A stretch of 64,000 nt of DNA from Bordetella bronchialis (GCF_001676705.1 NZ_CP016170.1:4278001-4342000); one strand, 5' to 3'. Shown: positions 1 to 9,745, counted from the first letter of the stretch. The notes: generated from the sequence alone by a model not told the origin. Numbers and translations are program-made.

Positions 1-495
1 ATCCGGCCGCCGCGCAAGCCCGGCCAGGCATGGACGGTGCGCGAGGTGGACCGCTCCTGGCCCACGCAGGTGGACGCCGTCGCCATCGACGGCCGCGACC
101 TGTCCGTCGTCGGACGCGCCGATTTCGCCAATTTCCCGCTGGTCGCCAAGCTGATCCGCTGGGGCATCGACACACATATGGGCATCCTGTTCGGCTGGCC
201 CAACCAGCTGTTGATGGCCGCCTTCGGCATTGCGCTGAGCGCGATGATCGTGCTGGGCTACGCGATGTGGTGGCGGCGCCGTCCGGCGCCGGGGTCCCCG
301 GTGCTGACGGTCACGCAGGCATGGAAACGCCTGCCGGCGATGCCCCGCGCCATCGCCGTGGTGCTGGCCGTCGCCTTGGGCTGGAGCCTGCCGCTGATGG
401 GCCTGAGCCTGCTGGCTTTCATGGCGGTCGACGTGGTCCGCTGGCGCTGGTCCGGCCGGTCCAGGGCCGGCGCGTATCTGCAGCGCAGCGCCTAG
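1..495 (+). CDS. PepSY-associated TM helix protein, C-terminal part (5' end outside window)
   Basis: Only the last 164 residues are visible; the reading frame is open from base 1. The visible part has a short polar stretch, then a hydrophobic helix at about residues 65-91 (beginning GWPNQLLMAAF and ending in a WWRRR cap) and a second hydrophobic region at about 113-147. This layout matches the end of the PepSY_TM (PiuB-like, iron-regulated) inner-membrane family, often linked to siderophore or iron uptake; the family call rests on the helix sequence and cap pattern. The stop codon overlaps the stop of the convergent LysR gene in a shared CTAG. Substrate and partner genes lie upstream and cannot be judged. 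Confidence 0.7.
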   Translation: MRPPRKPGQAWTVREVDRSWPTQVDAVAIDGRDLSVVGRADFANFPLVAKLIRWGIDTHMGILFGWPNQLLMAAFGIALSAMIVLGYAMWWRRRPAPGSPVLTVTQAWKRLPAMPRAIAVVLAVALGWSLPLMGLSLLAFMAVDVVRWRWSGRSRAGAYLQRSA

Positions 496-1415
496 GGCCT
501 GTTAACGCTAGAAGGAGCCTCGCGCTCCACGTCCTTGATCACGTCGACGAAGGCGCGCAGCCCCACGGGAACCAGCCGGTGGCTGGGGTAGTACAGGTAG
601 TGGCCCTCGAAGGGCGGCGTCCAGTCATCCAGGATGGAGACCAGGCTGCCGTTCTCGATAGCCGCCCGGGCGGTGTCGTCCCAGACAAAGGCCACGCCCA
701 GTCCCTTGATCGCCGCCTGCACCATCAGGTCCATGTTGTCCAGGGTGATCGGCCCATTGGCATCGAACTTCAATTCCTGCCCGTGGCGCTTGAACTCCCA
801 GCGGTACATTTTGCCGCTGGGCAGGCGAAAACGTATGCAGGGGTGGCGGGCCAGTTCGTCCGGCGTGCGCGGCGTGCCGGCCCGTGCCAGGTAGGCCGGC
901 GAGGCCACGCAAATCAGCCGGCCGTCCCCGCCGAAGGGCACGGCCACCATGTTCTTCGGCAGCGACTCCCCCAGCCGCACGCCGGCATCGAAGCCTTCCG
1001 CGACGATATCCACCAGCCGCCCTTCCACGACCAGGTCCACATGGATGCCGGGATAGCGTTCCAGGAAGGCGGGCACGATGCGCGTCATCAGGATGCGGGC
1101 CGCCGGCTCGGCGGCATTGATGCGGACACTGCCCGTGGGCCGTTCGGTCAAGGTTTCCAGGTCCATCAGCGCCTGGTCCAGGTCACCCAGCAGCGGCGCG
1201 ACGTTGTGGAAGAAGCGGGCGCCGGCTTCCGTGGGGGCGACGCTACGGGTGGTGCGATGGAACAGCCGCAAGCCCAGGCGCTGCTCCAGCGACCGCATCA
1301 TGTGGCTCAAGGTGGAAGCCGACATTCCCAGTTCATCGGCCGCGGCGCGGAAGCTGGCGTGGCGCACGATGGATGCAAACGCGGTCAATTCGGTCAGGCT
1401 GGGACGTTTATTCAT
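492..1415 (-). CDS. LysR-family transcriptional regulator
   Basis: A 307-residue LysR regulator. The N-terminal winged helix-turn-helix (about residues 15-50, with ASFRAAADELGMSASTLSH) is followed by the standard substrate-binding-type effector domain. The start at the ATG ending at 1415 places the HTH at the usual distance; two more in-frame ATGs upstream would add 7 or 16 residues without family support, and none has a clear ribosome-binding site. It is divergent from the alcohol dehydrogenase, so it probably controls that gene and itself through the inverted repeat between them. The sequence resembles the regulators usually found beside YahK-type dehydrogenases, but the effector is unknown. 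Confidence 0.9.
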   Translation of the reverse strand: MNKRPSLTELTAFASIVRHASFRAAADELGMSASTLSHMMRSLEQRLGLRLFHRTTRSVAPTEAGARFFHNVAPLLGDLDQALMDLETLTERPTGSVRINAAEPAARILMTRIVPAFLERYPGIHVDLVVEGRLVDIVAEGFDAGVRLGESLPKNMVAVPFGGDGRLICVASPAYLARAGTPRTPDELARHPCIRFRLPSGKMYRWEFKRHGQELKFDANGPITLDNMDLMVQAAIKGLGVAFVWDDTARAAIENGSLVSILDDWTPPFEGHYLYYPSHRLVPVGLRAFVDVIKDVEREAPSSVNRP

Positions 1416-1427
1416 GGGAAAAGGCCA

Positions 1428-1473
1428 GTACGGCATGCCAATTCTAGGGCATAGACCCAACAATACGCCGTAC
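1428..1473. promoter_or_regulatory. Inverted repeat between LysR and alcohol dehydrogenase genes
   Basis: GTACGGC (1428-1434) and its exact reverse complement GCCGTAC (1467-1473) flank 32 bases immediately upstream of the LysR start. The position fits a LysR operator, though the arms are further apart than one compact T-N11-A box. Function is inferred from position only. Confidence 0.35.
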
Positions 1474-1624
1474 CTATACTGCCTGCATCCGCTCCGCCCC
1501 CGCGGCCGCGCCGGTCCCGGCGCCCGTGGCGGCTCTTCCGCGGCTTATCCCCCGCGCATCCCCTTACCCGCCAGGCAGGTCCTGCCGCGGGCGGCGACCG
1601 CGCGCCTGTTTGGAAGGAAACACC

Positions 1625-2677
1625 ATGCAAACCAAGGCTTTTGGCGCCCTATCCCCCACTACGCCGCTGGCGCCGACCACGATCGAACGCCGTGAACCGG
1701 GCCCGAACGACGTCGCCATCCAGATCCTGTACTGCGGCGTCTGCCATTCCGACCTGCACACCGTGCGCGGCGAATGGGAAGGCATACGCTTCCCCTCCGT
1801 GCCCGGCCACGAGATCGTCGGCCGCATCAGCGCCGTCGGCCAGGAAGTCTCCCGCTTCAAGCTGGGCGATATCGTCGGCGTCGGCTGCATGGTCGACAGC
1901 TGCCGTACCTGCGCCTCCTGCCGCGACGGGCTGGAACAATACTGCGAAGGCCCGCATGGCTTCCAGGGCACCTACAACGGCTGGCTGGACGGCAGCGGCG
2001 AGAACACCTACGGCGGCTATTCGGCCAGCGTGGTGGTGGACGAGTACTTCGTGCTGAAGATCAAACACGCGGAGGCACAGCTCGCCGCCGCGGCGCCTCT
2101 GCTGTGCGCCGGCATCACCACGTGGTCGCCGCTGCGCCACTGGAAGACAGGTCCCGGCAAGAAAGTGGGTGTCGTCGGCATCGGCGGCCTGGGCCACATG
2201 GGCATCAAGCTGGCGCATGCGCTGGGCGCGCACGTCGTCGCCTTCACGACCTCGCCCTCGAAGGTGGAGGAAGCACGCAAACTGGGCGCCGACGAAGTCG
2301 TGGTGTCGCGCGATGCGGATGCAATGGCCCGGCATGCGCGCAGCTTCGACTTCATCCTGAACACCGTCGCCGCCTCGCATGACCTGGATGCATTCACCGC
2401 GCTGTTGAAGCGCGACGGCGCCATGACGCTGGTCGGTGTGCCGGCAACCGCGCATCCATCGCCCAACGTCGGCAACCTGATCATGGGCCGCCGCGCCATC
2501 GCCGGCTCGCTGATCGGCGGCATCCCGGAAACCCAGGAGATGCTGGACTTCTGCGCGGAGCACGGCATCACGGCCGACGTCGAAATGATCGACATGCAGG
2601 ACATCGAGGACGCCTATGCCCGCATGCTGAAAAGCGACGTCAAATACCGCTTCGTGATCGATATGGCCACCATCTGA
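1625..2677 (+). CDS. Zinc-dependent NAD(P) alcohol dehydrogenase (YahK / cinnamyl alcohol dehydrogenase type)
   Basis: A 350-residue medium-chain dehydrogenase that interconverts aldehydes and alcohols in the cytosol. Visible signatures are the catalytic-zinc motif GVCHSD (Cys40) and GHE (His62), the structural-zinc cluster C-x2-C-x2-C-x7-C at Cys93, 96, 99 and 107, and a Rossmann glycine motif GIGGLGHMG near residue 183. The ATG at 1625 is preceded by GGAAGGA, so the 33 additional upstream in-frame codons are not needed. Length and motifs match the NADP-preferring YahK/CAD group. The neighbouring divergent LysR is the likely regulator. The physiological aldehyde is unknown. Confidence 0.93.
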   Translation: MQTKAFGALSPTTPLAPTTIERREPGPNDVAIQILYCGVCHSDLHTVRGEWEGIRFPSVPGHEIVGRISAVGQEVSRFKLGDIVGVGCMVDSCRTCASCRDGLEQYCEGPHGFQGTYNGWLDGSGENTYGGYSASVVVDEYFVLKIKHAEAQLAAAAPLLCAGITTWSPLRHWKTGPGKKVGVVGIGGLGHMGIKLAHALGAHVVAFTTSPSKVEEARKLGADEVVVSRDADAMARHARSFDFILNTVAASHDLDAFTALLKRDGAMTLVGVPATAHPSPNVGNLIMGRRAIAGSLIGGIPETQEMLDFCAEHGITADVEMIDMQDIEDAYARMLKSDVKYRFVIDMATI

Positions 2678-2687
2678 AGCGCCCGCG

Positions 2688-2725
2688 CCGGCGCATGCCC
2701 CGTCCGACGCGCGGACGTGCGCCGG
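2688..2725. terminator. Nested stem-loop between adh and tpm
   Basis: CCGGCGCA (2688-2695) pairs with TGCGCCGG (2718-2725), and an inner stem CGTCCG/CGGACG (2701-2706/2712-2717) closes it. It sits 11 bases after the dehydrogenase stop. No T-tract follows, so it may act as an RNA end-stabiliser or a Rho-assisted terminator. Confidence 0.45.
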
Positions 2726-2810
2726 TATAAGGCGGATCCCGCTCCGCCGCGCTTTTCACGCCGGGCCTCCTTACAATGAACCGGTCTATCGGGAAAGAGG
2801 AGCAGGTGGC

Positions 2811-3485
2811 ATGGACCCGCAATTCTGGCTGGAACGTTGGCGCGAAGGCCGCACGCATTTTCATCAGACGCGCATCACGCCGCCCCTGGAGCGCTTCTGG
2901 CCCACGCTGCGGCTTGCGCCCGGCAGCCGTGTCCTCGTGCCGCTGTGCGGCAAGTCGCTGGACATGCCGTGGCTGGCCGCGCGTGGCCTGCGCGTGCTGG
3001 GCGTGGAGCTCTCGCCCCTGGCGGTGGAACAGTTCTTCGACGAAAACGGCCTGACCCCGCAGGTGCGGCGCTCCTCCATGGGCGAGCACTACACCGCCGG
3101 CGACATCGAAATCATCGCGGGCGATATCTTCGACCTGGATGCCGAAACGCTGCGCGGCTGCGCGGCCGTGTTCGACCGCGCGGCCCTGGTGGCGCTGCCG
3201 CGCGAGATGCGCGGGCCCTACGTCCGCCACGTATACGGCCAATTGCCCGACGACTACCAGGGGCTGTTGATCACCCTGGATTACCCGCAGCACGAAATGG
3301 ACGGGCCGCCCTTCTGCGTCGGCGACGAAGAAGTCCAGGCGCTGTACGGCGAACCGGGCGCCGACGCCCACCGCATCGCCGAACTCGTCTACCGGCGCGA
3401 CACCCTGGCGCACGAACCCAAATTCCAAAAGGCCGGCGTGACCCGGCTGGAAACGCTGGTCTACGTACTGCGCCGCCGCGATTGA
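2811..3485 (+). CDS. tpm: Thiopurine S-methyltransferase
   Basis: A 224-residue SAM-dependent methyltransferase of the bacterial TPMT family, which in characterised bacteria methylates thiopurines or detoxifies selenite and tellurite. Diagnostic features are the N-terminal WLERWREG...FH segment, the SAM-binding strand-loop [12 protein letters not shown] (residues 41-52), the [13 protein letters not shown] helix and the [10 protein letters not shown] segment, which align along the whole family length. A GAGGAG ribosome-binding site lies upstream of the ATG at 2811. It appears monocistronic, bracketed by a stem-loop upstream and an intergenic region before gntK. Confidence 0.95.
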   Translation: MDPQFWLERWREGRTHFHQTRITPPLERFWPTLRLAPGSRVLVPLCGKSLDMPWLAARGLRVLGVELSPLAVEQFFDENGLTPQVRRSSMGEHYTAGDIEIIAGDIFDLDAETLRGCAAVFDRAALVALPREMRGPYVRHVYGQLPDDYQGLLITLDYPQHEMDGPPFCVGDEEVQALYGEPGADAHRIAELVYRRDTLAHEPKFQKAGVTRLETLVYVLRRRD

Positions 3486-3558
3486 ATCGGGGCACGCATG
3501 GCGCACCCGCGCGCCACAGTTGAGCTAAGCTGTGCAAGGCCCGTGCGGCCGCCGCGCA

Positions 3559-3573
3559 AGCTGACCATCAGCT
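3559..3573. promoter_or_regulatory. Palindrome upstream of gntK
   Basis: AGCTGA-CCA-TCAGCT is a perfect inverted repeat 48 bases before the gluconokinase start. Position suggests an operator for the gluconate genes. It does not resemble the E. coli GntR operator, and no regulator gene is adjacent, so the binding protein is unknown. Confidence 0.35.
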
Positions 3574-3620
3574 GACTACAACGAGCGCGGGCATACCAAT
3601 ATGCGAAGGAGGGTACAAGC

Positions 3621-4169
3621 ATGGCCACTGCCATCGACAAGCCAGTCGTACTGGTCCTGATGGGCGTATCCGGCTGCGGCAAGACCACTGTCGCCGCCAT
3701 TCTTTCCGGACGGCTGGACTGGCCCTTCGAAGAAGGCGACGCCCTGCATCCGCAAGCCAACATCGACAAGATGCACGCCGGCCACCCGCTCACCGACGAG
3801 GACCGCGCGCCCTGGCTGGAGAAAGTCGCCCAGTGGGTAGAGCAATGCCTGGACGCGGGCGAAAACGGCTTGATCACCTGCTCCGCGCTGAAGCGCTCCT
3901 ACCGGGACATCATCAATCGCCGCGGCCAAGGCGTGCGCTTCGTCTACCTGGCCGGCTCCAAGCAGACCATCGCGGCCCGCCTGGCCGCGCGCCACGGGCA
4001 CTTCATGCCGCCGTCCCTGCTCGACAGCCAGTTCGACGCACTGCAGGAACCCACGCCGGACGAACCCGCCATCCGCGTGGACATCGGCCCGGCGCCTTCC
4101 GCCATCGCCAACACCATCATCCAGACGCTAGGCCTGGACGCACAAACAGGAAAGAAGGAAAACCCATGA
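3621..4169 (+). CDS. gntK: Gluconokinase
   Basis: A 182-residue kinase that phosphorylates D-gluconate to 6-phosphogluconate, feeding the pentose phosphate or Entner-Doudoroff routes. The Walker A motif GVSGCGKT is at residues 15-22, followed by the family-typical EGDALHP, NIDKMHAGHPLTDEDRAPWL and CSALKRSYRD segments. GAAGGAGG lies upstream of the ATG. Its stop codon overlaps the start of the permease gene in ATGA, indicating translational coupling. No gluconate regulator is adjacent. Confidence 0.96.
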   Translation: MATAIDKPVVLVLMGVSGCGKTTVAAILSGRLDWPFEEGDALHPQANIDKMHAGHPLTDEDRAPWLEKVAQWVEQCLDAGENGLITCSALKRSYRDIINRRGQGVRFVYLAGSKQTIAARLAARHGHFMPPSLLDSQFDALQEPTPDEPAIRVDIGPAPSAIANTIIQTLGLDAQTGKKENP

Positions 4170-5560
4170 CCCCGTCCGCCGCGTTGACGTCCCACGACAC
4201 GCAGGTGCTGATCGTCGCCGCGATCGGCATCGTATTGCTGGTGGTATTGATCGTCTGGCTGAAACTGCATGCCTTCATCGCCCTGACCATAGGCGCCCTG
4301 TTCGTGGGTGTCGGCTCGGGCATTCCGCTGGAGAAAGTCACCGGCTCGTACGAGGCCGGTGTCGGCGGCGTGCTGGGCTACGTCGGTGTGCTGATCGCCC
4401 TGGGCGCCATGCTCGGCAAGCTGCTGGCCGATTCCGGCGGCGCCGACCAGGTCGTGGACCGCATCCTGCGCGGCAGGCCCGCCACCCTGCCATGGAAGAT
4501 GGCGCTGGTCGCCAGCATCATCGGCATTCCCATGTTCTTCGAGATCGGCCTGGTGCTGTTGATTCCCGTGGTCATGCTGGCCGTGCACAAATCGCGCGGC
4601 CCCGCCATGCGCCTGGGCATCCCCGCCCTGGCCGGGCTGTCCGTGCTGCACGGCTTTATCCCGCCGCATCCCGGCCCGCTGGCCGCCATCGCCATCCTGC
4701 ACGCGGATGTCGGGCTGACGCTGGCGCTGGGCCTGCTGATCGCCATCCCGACGGTGGCCGTGGGCGGCCCTTTGTTCGGCGTCCTGGCCGCGCGCATGGT
4801 GCCCATAGGCGCGGCCGGCGCCGGCCTGGCGGTCACCGGATCGGACCGGCCCGCCGAGGCCGCGGGCGACGATTCCGACGCCAAGCCCACGCGCAGTCCT
4901 TCCTTCGCCGTCACCCTGATCACCCTGCTCTCGCCCATCGTCCTGATGCTGGCCAAGGCGGCCGCCGATATCTGGCTGGGCAAGGACGATCCGGTACGCC
5001 ATGTCCTGGACTTCGTCGGCGACCCGGTGTTCGCCCTGCTGATCGCCGTGCTGCTGGCCATGGTGACCTTCGGCACCTCGGTCGGCTTCAATATCTCCGT
5101 CCTGGGCAAGAAGATCGCCAACAGCCTGCTGCCCGTGGTCGGCGTAATGCTGATCGTGGGCGCGGGCGGCGGCTTCAAGCAGGCCCTGGTCGACGGCGGC
5201 ACCGGCGCGGCCATCGCCAAGATCGCCCTGGCCACCGGGCTTTCCACGCTGGTGCTGGGTTGGATCGTCGCCGTCCTGATCCGCCTGGCCACCGGCTCCG
5301 CCACCGTCGCGACCGTGACGGCCGCCGGTATCGTGGCGCCGCTGGCCGGGAACCTGCCCCCCAGCCATCTTTCACTGCTCGTGCTGGCGATCGGCGCCGG
5401 CTCGCTGTTCTTCTCGCACGTGAACGATGCGGGCTTCTGGCTGGTCAAGGAATACTTCGGCTTGACCGTCGGCCAGACCATCAAGACCTGGTCCCTGATG
5501 GAAACCGTGCTGGCCGTGATGGGGCTGATCCTGACCTACGGCCTGTCGCTGGCGATGTAG
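4166..5560 (+). CDS. Gluconate:H+ symporter, GntP family
   Basis: A 464-residue inner-membrane permease with about 12-14 hydrophobic helices. The family segment GIPMFFEIGLVLLIPV and the motif GFIPPHPGPLAA are diagnostic for GntP transporters, which import gluconate or related hydroxy acids with protons. The ATG at 4166 overlaps the gntK stop and is preceded by AAAGAAGGAA, which decides the start over much longer in-frame options. Its coupling to gntK makes gluconate the probable substrate; within GntP the exact paralogue (GntT, GntU, IdnT) cannot be chosen by eye. Confidence 0.93.
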   Translation: MTPSAALTSHDTQVLIVAAIGIVLLVVLIVWLKLHAFIALTIGALFVGVGSGIPLEKVTGSYEAGVGGVLGYVGVLIALGAMLGKLLADSGGADQVVDRILRGRPATLPWKMALVASIIGIPMFFEIGLVLLIPVVMLAVHKSRGPAMRLGIPALAGLSVLHGFIPPHPGPLAAIAILHADVGLTLALGLLIAIPTVAVGGPLFGVLAARMVPIGAAGAGLAVTGSDRPAEAAGDDSDAKPTRSPSFAVTLITLLSPIVLMLAKAAADIWLGKDDPVRHVLDFVGDPVFALLIAVLLAMVTFGTSVGFNISVLGKKIANSLLPVVGVMLIVGAGGGFKQALVDGGTGAAIAKIALATGLSTLVLGWIVAVLIRLATGSATVATVTAAGIVAPLAGNLPPSHLSLLVLAIGAGSLFFSHVNDAGFWLVKEYFGLTVGQTIKTWSLMETVLAVMGLILTYGLSLAM

Positions 5561-5587
5561 CGGGATTGCCCGACGCCGGCCGCGCCA

Positions 5588-6457
5588 TCACGCCGGGATG
5601 GCGCGCGCGAATTCCGCCAACTCCCTGTTGAAGCGCTGCGGGTATTCCTGGAACGGCGAATGGCCGCATTCCTCGTACCAGGATATCCGCGCATGCGGAA
5701 TGGCATCCGCGATCATGCGCGCGGCCTGCGGCAACACGATGGTATCGGCCAGTCCCTGCGTGATCAGCACGGGCACTCGCACCTTGCGCAGGGCCGCCAC
5801 GGTTTCGGCCGGATCGGTGTGCCAGCCCGCGGCCGCGCGCCGCACCGGCATGGGCACGATCGCGTTGTAGCAAAGCGCGCTTTCGTACAGCGAGTGCGCC
5901 GGCCGCTTGTGGTAGCAGGCATCCAGGAAGGCCATCGTATGCGCCACTTCCTGCGCCAGGGTCAGGTCCCGGGCCGGCTCGGTCGGCGGCGTCGACGGGC
6001 CGGCGGCGCGGGCATCCTCGATGACCCGCGACCCGACGAAGTTCACGCCCGCCAACGCGCCGTCGCCATACCGCATCAGGTACTGCCGCAGGACGCGTCC
6101 GCCCATGGACCATCCCACCGCGACCGGCCGGCGCAGGCCCTTGGCCTTCAGCACGGCGGCGATGTCGTCCGCCCAGGCGCTGCGATGGCGGTACGCCGCC
6201 ACGTCCAGCGGCTTATCGGCGGCGCCATGGCCACGCAGGTCCACGGCCACGATGCGGAATTCGCGCGCCAGCTCGCTGTCGATCTGCGGCGCGAAGCAAA
6301 GATGGCATTGCGCCACGCCATGGACCAGGAAGATTTCCCGGCCGTCCGGATTTCCCCATTCATACGCGGCCACGCGCACACCGCCGGCACCCGTCACCAT
6401 CAAGGGCGCGACGTCGGGTACCGTCCAGGCCTGCTCCCGTTCGTTCGTATCCATCAC
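5588..6457 (-). CDS. Alpha/beta-fold hydrolase
   Basis: A 289-residue cytosolic hydrolase. It shows the oxyanion motif VHGVAQ (about 45-50), the nucleophile elbow GWSMGG with Ser117, an acidic residue in GLADTIVLP and the catalytic histidine in ECGHSPF (His266), so the triad is complete. Architecture is that of the MhpC/RutD-like group of esterases and C-C hydrolases. Its start overlaps the stop of the upstream MFS transporter (ATGA), so the two are co-translated, which suggests uptake and hydrolysis of one small ester, lactone or ring-cleavage product. The substrate is unknown. Confidence 0.85.
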   Translation of the reverse strand: MMDTNEREQAWTVPDVAPLMVTGAGGVRVAAYEWGNPDGREIFLVHGVAQCHLCFAPQIDSELAREFRIVAVDLRGHGAADKPLDVAAYRHRSAWADDIAAVLKAKGLRRPVAVGWSMGGRVLRQYLMRYGDGALAGVNFVGSRVIEDARAAGPSTPPTEPARDLTLAQEVAHTMAFLDACYHKRPAHSLYESALCYNAIVPMPVRRAAAGWHTDPAETVAALRKVRVPVLITQGLADTIVLPQAARMIADAIPHARISWYEECGHSPFQEYPQRFNRELAEFARAIPA

Positions 6458-7938
6458 CGCGAGATTTCCTCCAGGGGGCGCCGCAGCGTGCGGGGGCCGA
6501 AGATGGCGATGACCAGGATCATCAAGACCATCGCCACCCCCATGAAGGCCGCCACGCCAGGGGTGCCGCCGACACCCAGGAAAAAGCCGATCAGCAGGCC
6601 GACGATGGCGGCGCTGGCCCGCCCCCAGCCGTAGACGAAACCGACGGCGCGCCCGCGCAGGCGCGTCGGAAACTGCTCGGCCTGGTAGCTATGGAAGATA
6701 AACGACAGCCAGTTGTTCGACAAGGTAACCAGCACGCCGAAGATAATCACCGCCACGGGGTTCACCTGCATGGCGAACAGCACCATGAAGCCGCCGATGC
6801 CGATGCCGGCGCAGACGATCTGCCATTTGGGCTCCATGCGGTCCGCCACCAGCAGCCCCAATAGCGGCCCGAAAGGATTGGCGATGGCGATGATGAAGGC
6901 GTACTGCAGGCTCTTGGTGATTTCCACGCCCTTGGCGATCAGCAGCGTGGGGACCCATGCGCTGAAGCCGTAGAAGCCGATCACGGCGAGCAGGTTGAAC
7001 ACGGACATCACGATCAGCCGCTTGCGATGCGGCGGCCGCAGCAGCTCGACGAAATGCCCCTTGGACTCGACCCGCGCGGCGGCCGGCACCTGGGGCGGCG
7101 GCAAGGCATGGCCCAGGTCGCGCTCGGCGCTGGCCTCGATCTCGCGCATGATGCTTTCCGCGCGCTCGCGCCGCCCGTGCATGGCCAGCCAACGGGGGCT
7201 TTCAGGCAAGGCGCGGCGCAGCCACCACGCGGCCAGCGCCCCCACCGACGCGATGATGGCCACCCAGCGCCAGCCGTCCAGCCCCAGCAATTGCAGCGGC
7301 ACCAGCAGCCAGCCCAGCAGGGCCACCACCGGCACGATCAGGAACTCGATGAACTGGTACAGCGCGAAGGCGCGTCCGCGCGCATGCGGCGGGACAAGTT
7401 CGGGGATAAAGGTGTCTATCGTCACCTGCTCCAGCCCCAGGCCGATGGAGGCGATGAAGCGGAACAGGTCGATGCCGCCGGCCGTGTGCTGGAAAGCCAT
7501 GATCAGCGTGGCCAGCGAATACCACACCAAAGACACCGTGAAGATGGCCCGCCTGCCGGCCCGGTCGGCCACGAAGCCGAAGAATATCGTTCCGACGAAC
7601 ATCCCCGCGAAGGTGCAGAACACGAAAAAGCCCACGCCGCTCAGGCCGAAGAAGTGCAATGAGCTCGTGGCGAACAGCCCGCTCTTGACCAGCCCCGGCG
7701 CGATATAGGCCGTCATGAACAGGTCGTAAAGCTCGAAAATGGCCCCGATGGAAATCAGGAAAACGAAATGCCTGGCCGTGCGGGAATACGGCAGCCGGTC
7801 CAGGCGCGCGGCGACGTTCAGCGCATAGTCATCGTCGGACAAGGCCGTGACGGCGGCGGGCGAAGTGCGGGCGGCGGTGCCCGCCGGCGGCGGGGGCGCG
7901 GCATCCCGCGGCGCGCCCGCCAAGGCGCGTGTATCCAT
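6454..7938 (-). CDS. MFS transporter, metabolite:H+ symporter type
   Basis: A 494-residue major facilitator with about 12 membrane helices. After a roughly 50-residue Ala/Pro-rich cytosolic N-terminus comes the first helix with the segment FELYDLFMTAYIAPG, then the loop 2-3 signature GFVADRAGRRAIF and PESPRWLAMHGR, features of the sugar/aromatic-acid symporter branches. It is the first gene of a two-gene unit with the alpha/beta hydrolase, overlapping by four bases. Natural substrate is unknown; an organic acid or ester is likely from the partner enzyme. The long N-terminal tail leaves the start codon somewhat uncertain. Confidence 0.88.
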   Translation of the reverse strand: MDTRALAGAPRDAAPPPPAGTAARTSPAAVTALSDDDYALNVAARLDRLPYSRTARHFVFLISIGAIFELYDLFMTAYIAPGLVKSGLFATSSLHFFGLSGVGFFVFCTFAGMFVGTIFFGFVADRAGRRAIFTVSLVWYSLATLIMAFQHTAGGIDLFRFIASIGLGLEQVTIDTFIPELVPPHARGRAFALYQFIEFLIVPVVALLGWLLVPLQLLGLDGWRWVAIIASVGALAAWWLRRALPESPRWLAMHGRRERAESIMREIEASAERDLGHALPPPQVPAAARVESKGHFVELLRPPHRKRLIVMSVFNLLAVIGFYGFSAWVPTLLIAKGVEITKSLQYAFIIAIANPFGPLLGLLVADRMEPKWQIVCAGIGIGGFMVLFAMQVNPVAVIIFGVLVTLSNNWLSFIFHSYQAEQFPTRLRGRAVGFVYGWGRASAAIVGLLIGFFLGVGGTPGVAAFMGVAMVLMILVIAIFGPRTLRRPLEEISR

Positions 7939-8062
7939 TGCTCTGTCTCCGGATCGTTATTGTGGTATTTCGAGCCGAATCTTCGAGGAAGCCGCCGCGG
8001 CTTCGCAAGGCAAATAAATGCCTGGGGGACATGACAAAAAGTCATGCGGAACGCGCTTGGCG

Positions 8063-9622
8063 TCAGTGCGCCGCCGACGCGTCCGCCCCGCCGCCGCCCT
8101 TGGCCGGCCGGGTGATCCAGATCAGGGGAATGATCAGCAGGAAAATCACCGCCGAGATATAGAAGATGTCATCCAGCCCCATCATCGCGGCCTGCGCATT
8201 CAGCAGGTTGTCGAACATCGTGCGCGCGGCGCCGGTGTCCAGGTGCAGGAGCGTGCGTATCGAGTCGATCTGCTGGCTGAACGCCGGATTGGTGGCGGCG
8301 GTCACCTCTGTCAGCCGCTCGTGGTGCAGGATGGTGCGGTTATTCCAGACCGTGCCCGCCACCGACGTCCCGATCGCCCCGCAGAACACGCGCACGAAGT
8401 TGGACAGGCCGGCCGCCGCCGGGATCTTCTGCGGCGGCTGCCCCGACAGGATGATGGCCGTCAGCGGCACGAAGAACAAGGCCATCGGTATGCCTTGCAG
8501 CAGCGTGGGCCACACCAGGTGCCAGGTATCGATCTCGGTGACATAGTTTGACCGCATATAGAACACGCCCGCGAAGCTGACGAACGCCAGCGTCGCGATG
8601 ATCCGCGCATCGGACTTCGGCAGCAGCTTGCCCATCACCGGCGAGAGCAGCAGGGCGAAGATGCCCAACGGCGCCATCACCAGCCCGGCATCCACGGACC
8701 GATAGTTCAGGTACTCCTGCATCCACTGCGGCAACAGCACCAGGTTGCCGAAGAACACGCCGTACGAAATGGAAATCGCGATCGTGCCCCCGCTGAAATT
8801 GCGCTGCGCGAACAGGCGCAGGTCGACGATGGGATGGTCCTCGGTCAGCTCCCAGATCAGGAAGAAGGTGAAGCTCACTATCGCTGTCACCGCCAGGCCG
8901 ACGATCAGGGACGAATTGAACCAGTCCAGGTCGCGCCCCTTGTCCAGCATGATCTGCAGGGCCGCCACCCACGTGATCAGCAACAACAGGCCCACCAGGT
9001 CGATGGGCAGCTTGCGCGTCGGCGTCTCGCGCCGGCGATAAATGCTCCACGTCACCAGCGCGGCGAAGATGCCCACCGGGATGTTGATATAGAAAATCCA
9101 CGACCAGCTGTAGCTGTCGGTGATCCAGCCGCCCAGCGAAGGGCCCGCGATCGGCCCCACGGTGGCCGTCATGGCCCATAGCGCCAGGGCCATGGAGCTT
9201 TTCTCCTTGGGATAGGATCCCAGCAGGATCGCCTGCGACATCGGGATCAAGGGGCCGGCCACCGCGCCCTGCAGCACCCGCGCGAACAGCAGCACCGGCA
9301 GGCTGGGCGCGATGCCGCACAGCCACGAGGCCAGGGTAAACAGCACGATCGCGCCCACGAACAAACGGATCTGCCCGATCCGCTGCGTCAGCCACCCCGT
9401 CAGTGGAATGGACACCGCGTTCGACGCCGCGAACACCGTGATCACCCAGGTGCCCTCATCGACGGACACGCCTAGGTTGCCCGATATCGTCGGGATCGCC
9501 ACATTGGCGATCGACGTATCGAGCACGTTCATGAAAGTCGCCAGCGCCACCGCCACGGTGGCGAGCACGAGCTGGCCGCCCTGCAGTGGCGGCAAGGAAG
9601 GAGATGTTTGCTGAGTAGCCAT
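8063..9622 (-). CDS. DHA2-family MFS multidrug exporter, EmrB/QacA type
   Basis: A 519-residue drug:proton antiporter with about 14 membrane helices. Helix 1 carries the DHA2 motif NVLDTSIANVAIPTISG, followed by WVITVFAASNAVSIPLTGWLTQRIG and the helix 5 segment GPIAGPSLGGWI. These features and the length match EmrB. The start at 9622 (MATQQTS) is preferred over one 13 codons upstream. EmrB normally works with an EmrA membrane-fusion protein encoded just upstream; here upstream DNA is the repeat-rich gene-free stretch and no emrA is visible downstream either, so this copy is orphaned within the window. Confidence 0.9.
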   Translation of the reverse strand: MATQQTSPSLPPLQGGQLVLATVAVALATFMNVLDTSIANVAIPTISGNLGVSVDEGTWVITVFAASNAVSIPLTGWLTQRIGQIRLFVGAIVLFTLASWLCGIAPSLPVLLFARVLQGAVAGPLIPMSQAILLGSYPKEKSSMALALWAMTATVGPIAGPSLGGWITDSYSWSWIFYINIPVGIFAALVTWSIYRRRETPTRKLPIDLVGLLLLITWVAALQIMLDKGRDLDWFNSSLIVGLAVTAIVSFTFFLIWELTEDHPIVDLRLFAQRNFSGGTIAISISYGVFFGNLVLLPQWMQEYLNYRSVDAGLVMAPLGIFALLLSPVMGKLLPKSDARIIATLAFVSFAGVFYMRSNYVTEIDTWHLVWPTLLQGIPMALFFVPLTAIILSGQPPQKIPAAAGLSNFVRVFCGAIGTSVAGTVWNNRTILHHERLTEVTAATNPAFSQQIDSIRTLLHLDTGAARTMFDNLLNAQAAMMGLDDIFYISAVIFLLIIPLIWITRPAKGGGGADASAAH

Positions 9623-9745
9623 GGACAACTGCCTGATGCACGCGTACGCGTAGGTTCGCACTTCAAGCTGAACACCACCTGAGAACGGTGCCGGTCCCCC
9701 CGCTACTCTGCCCTACCAGCCACCCACCCGATCGTTACCAGCCGC

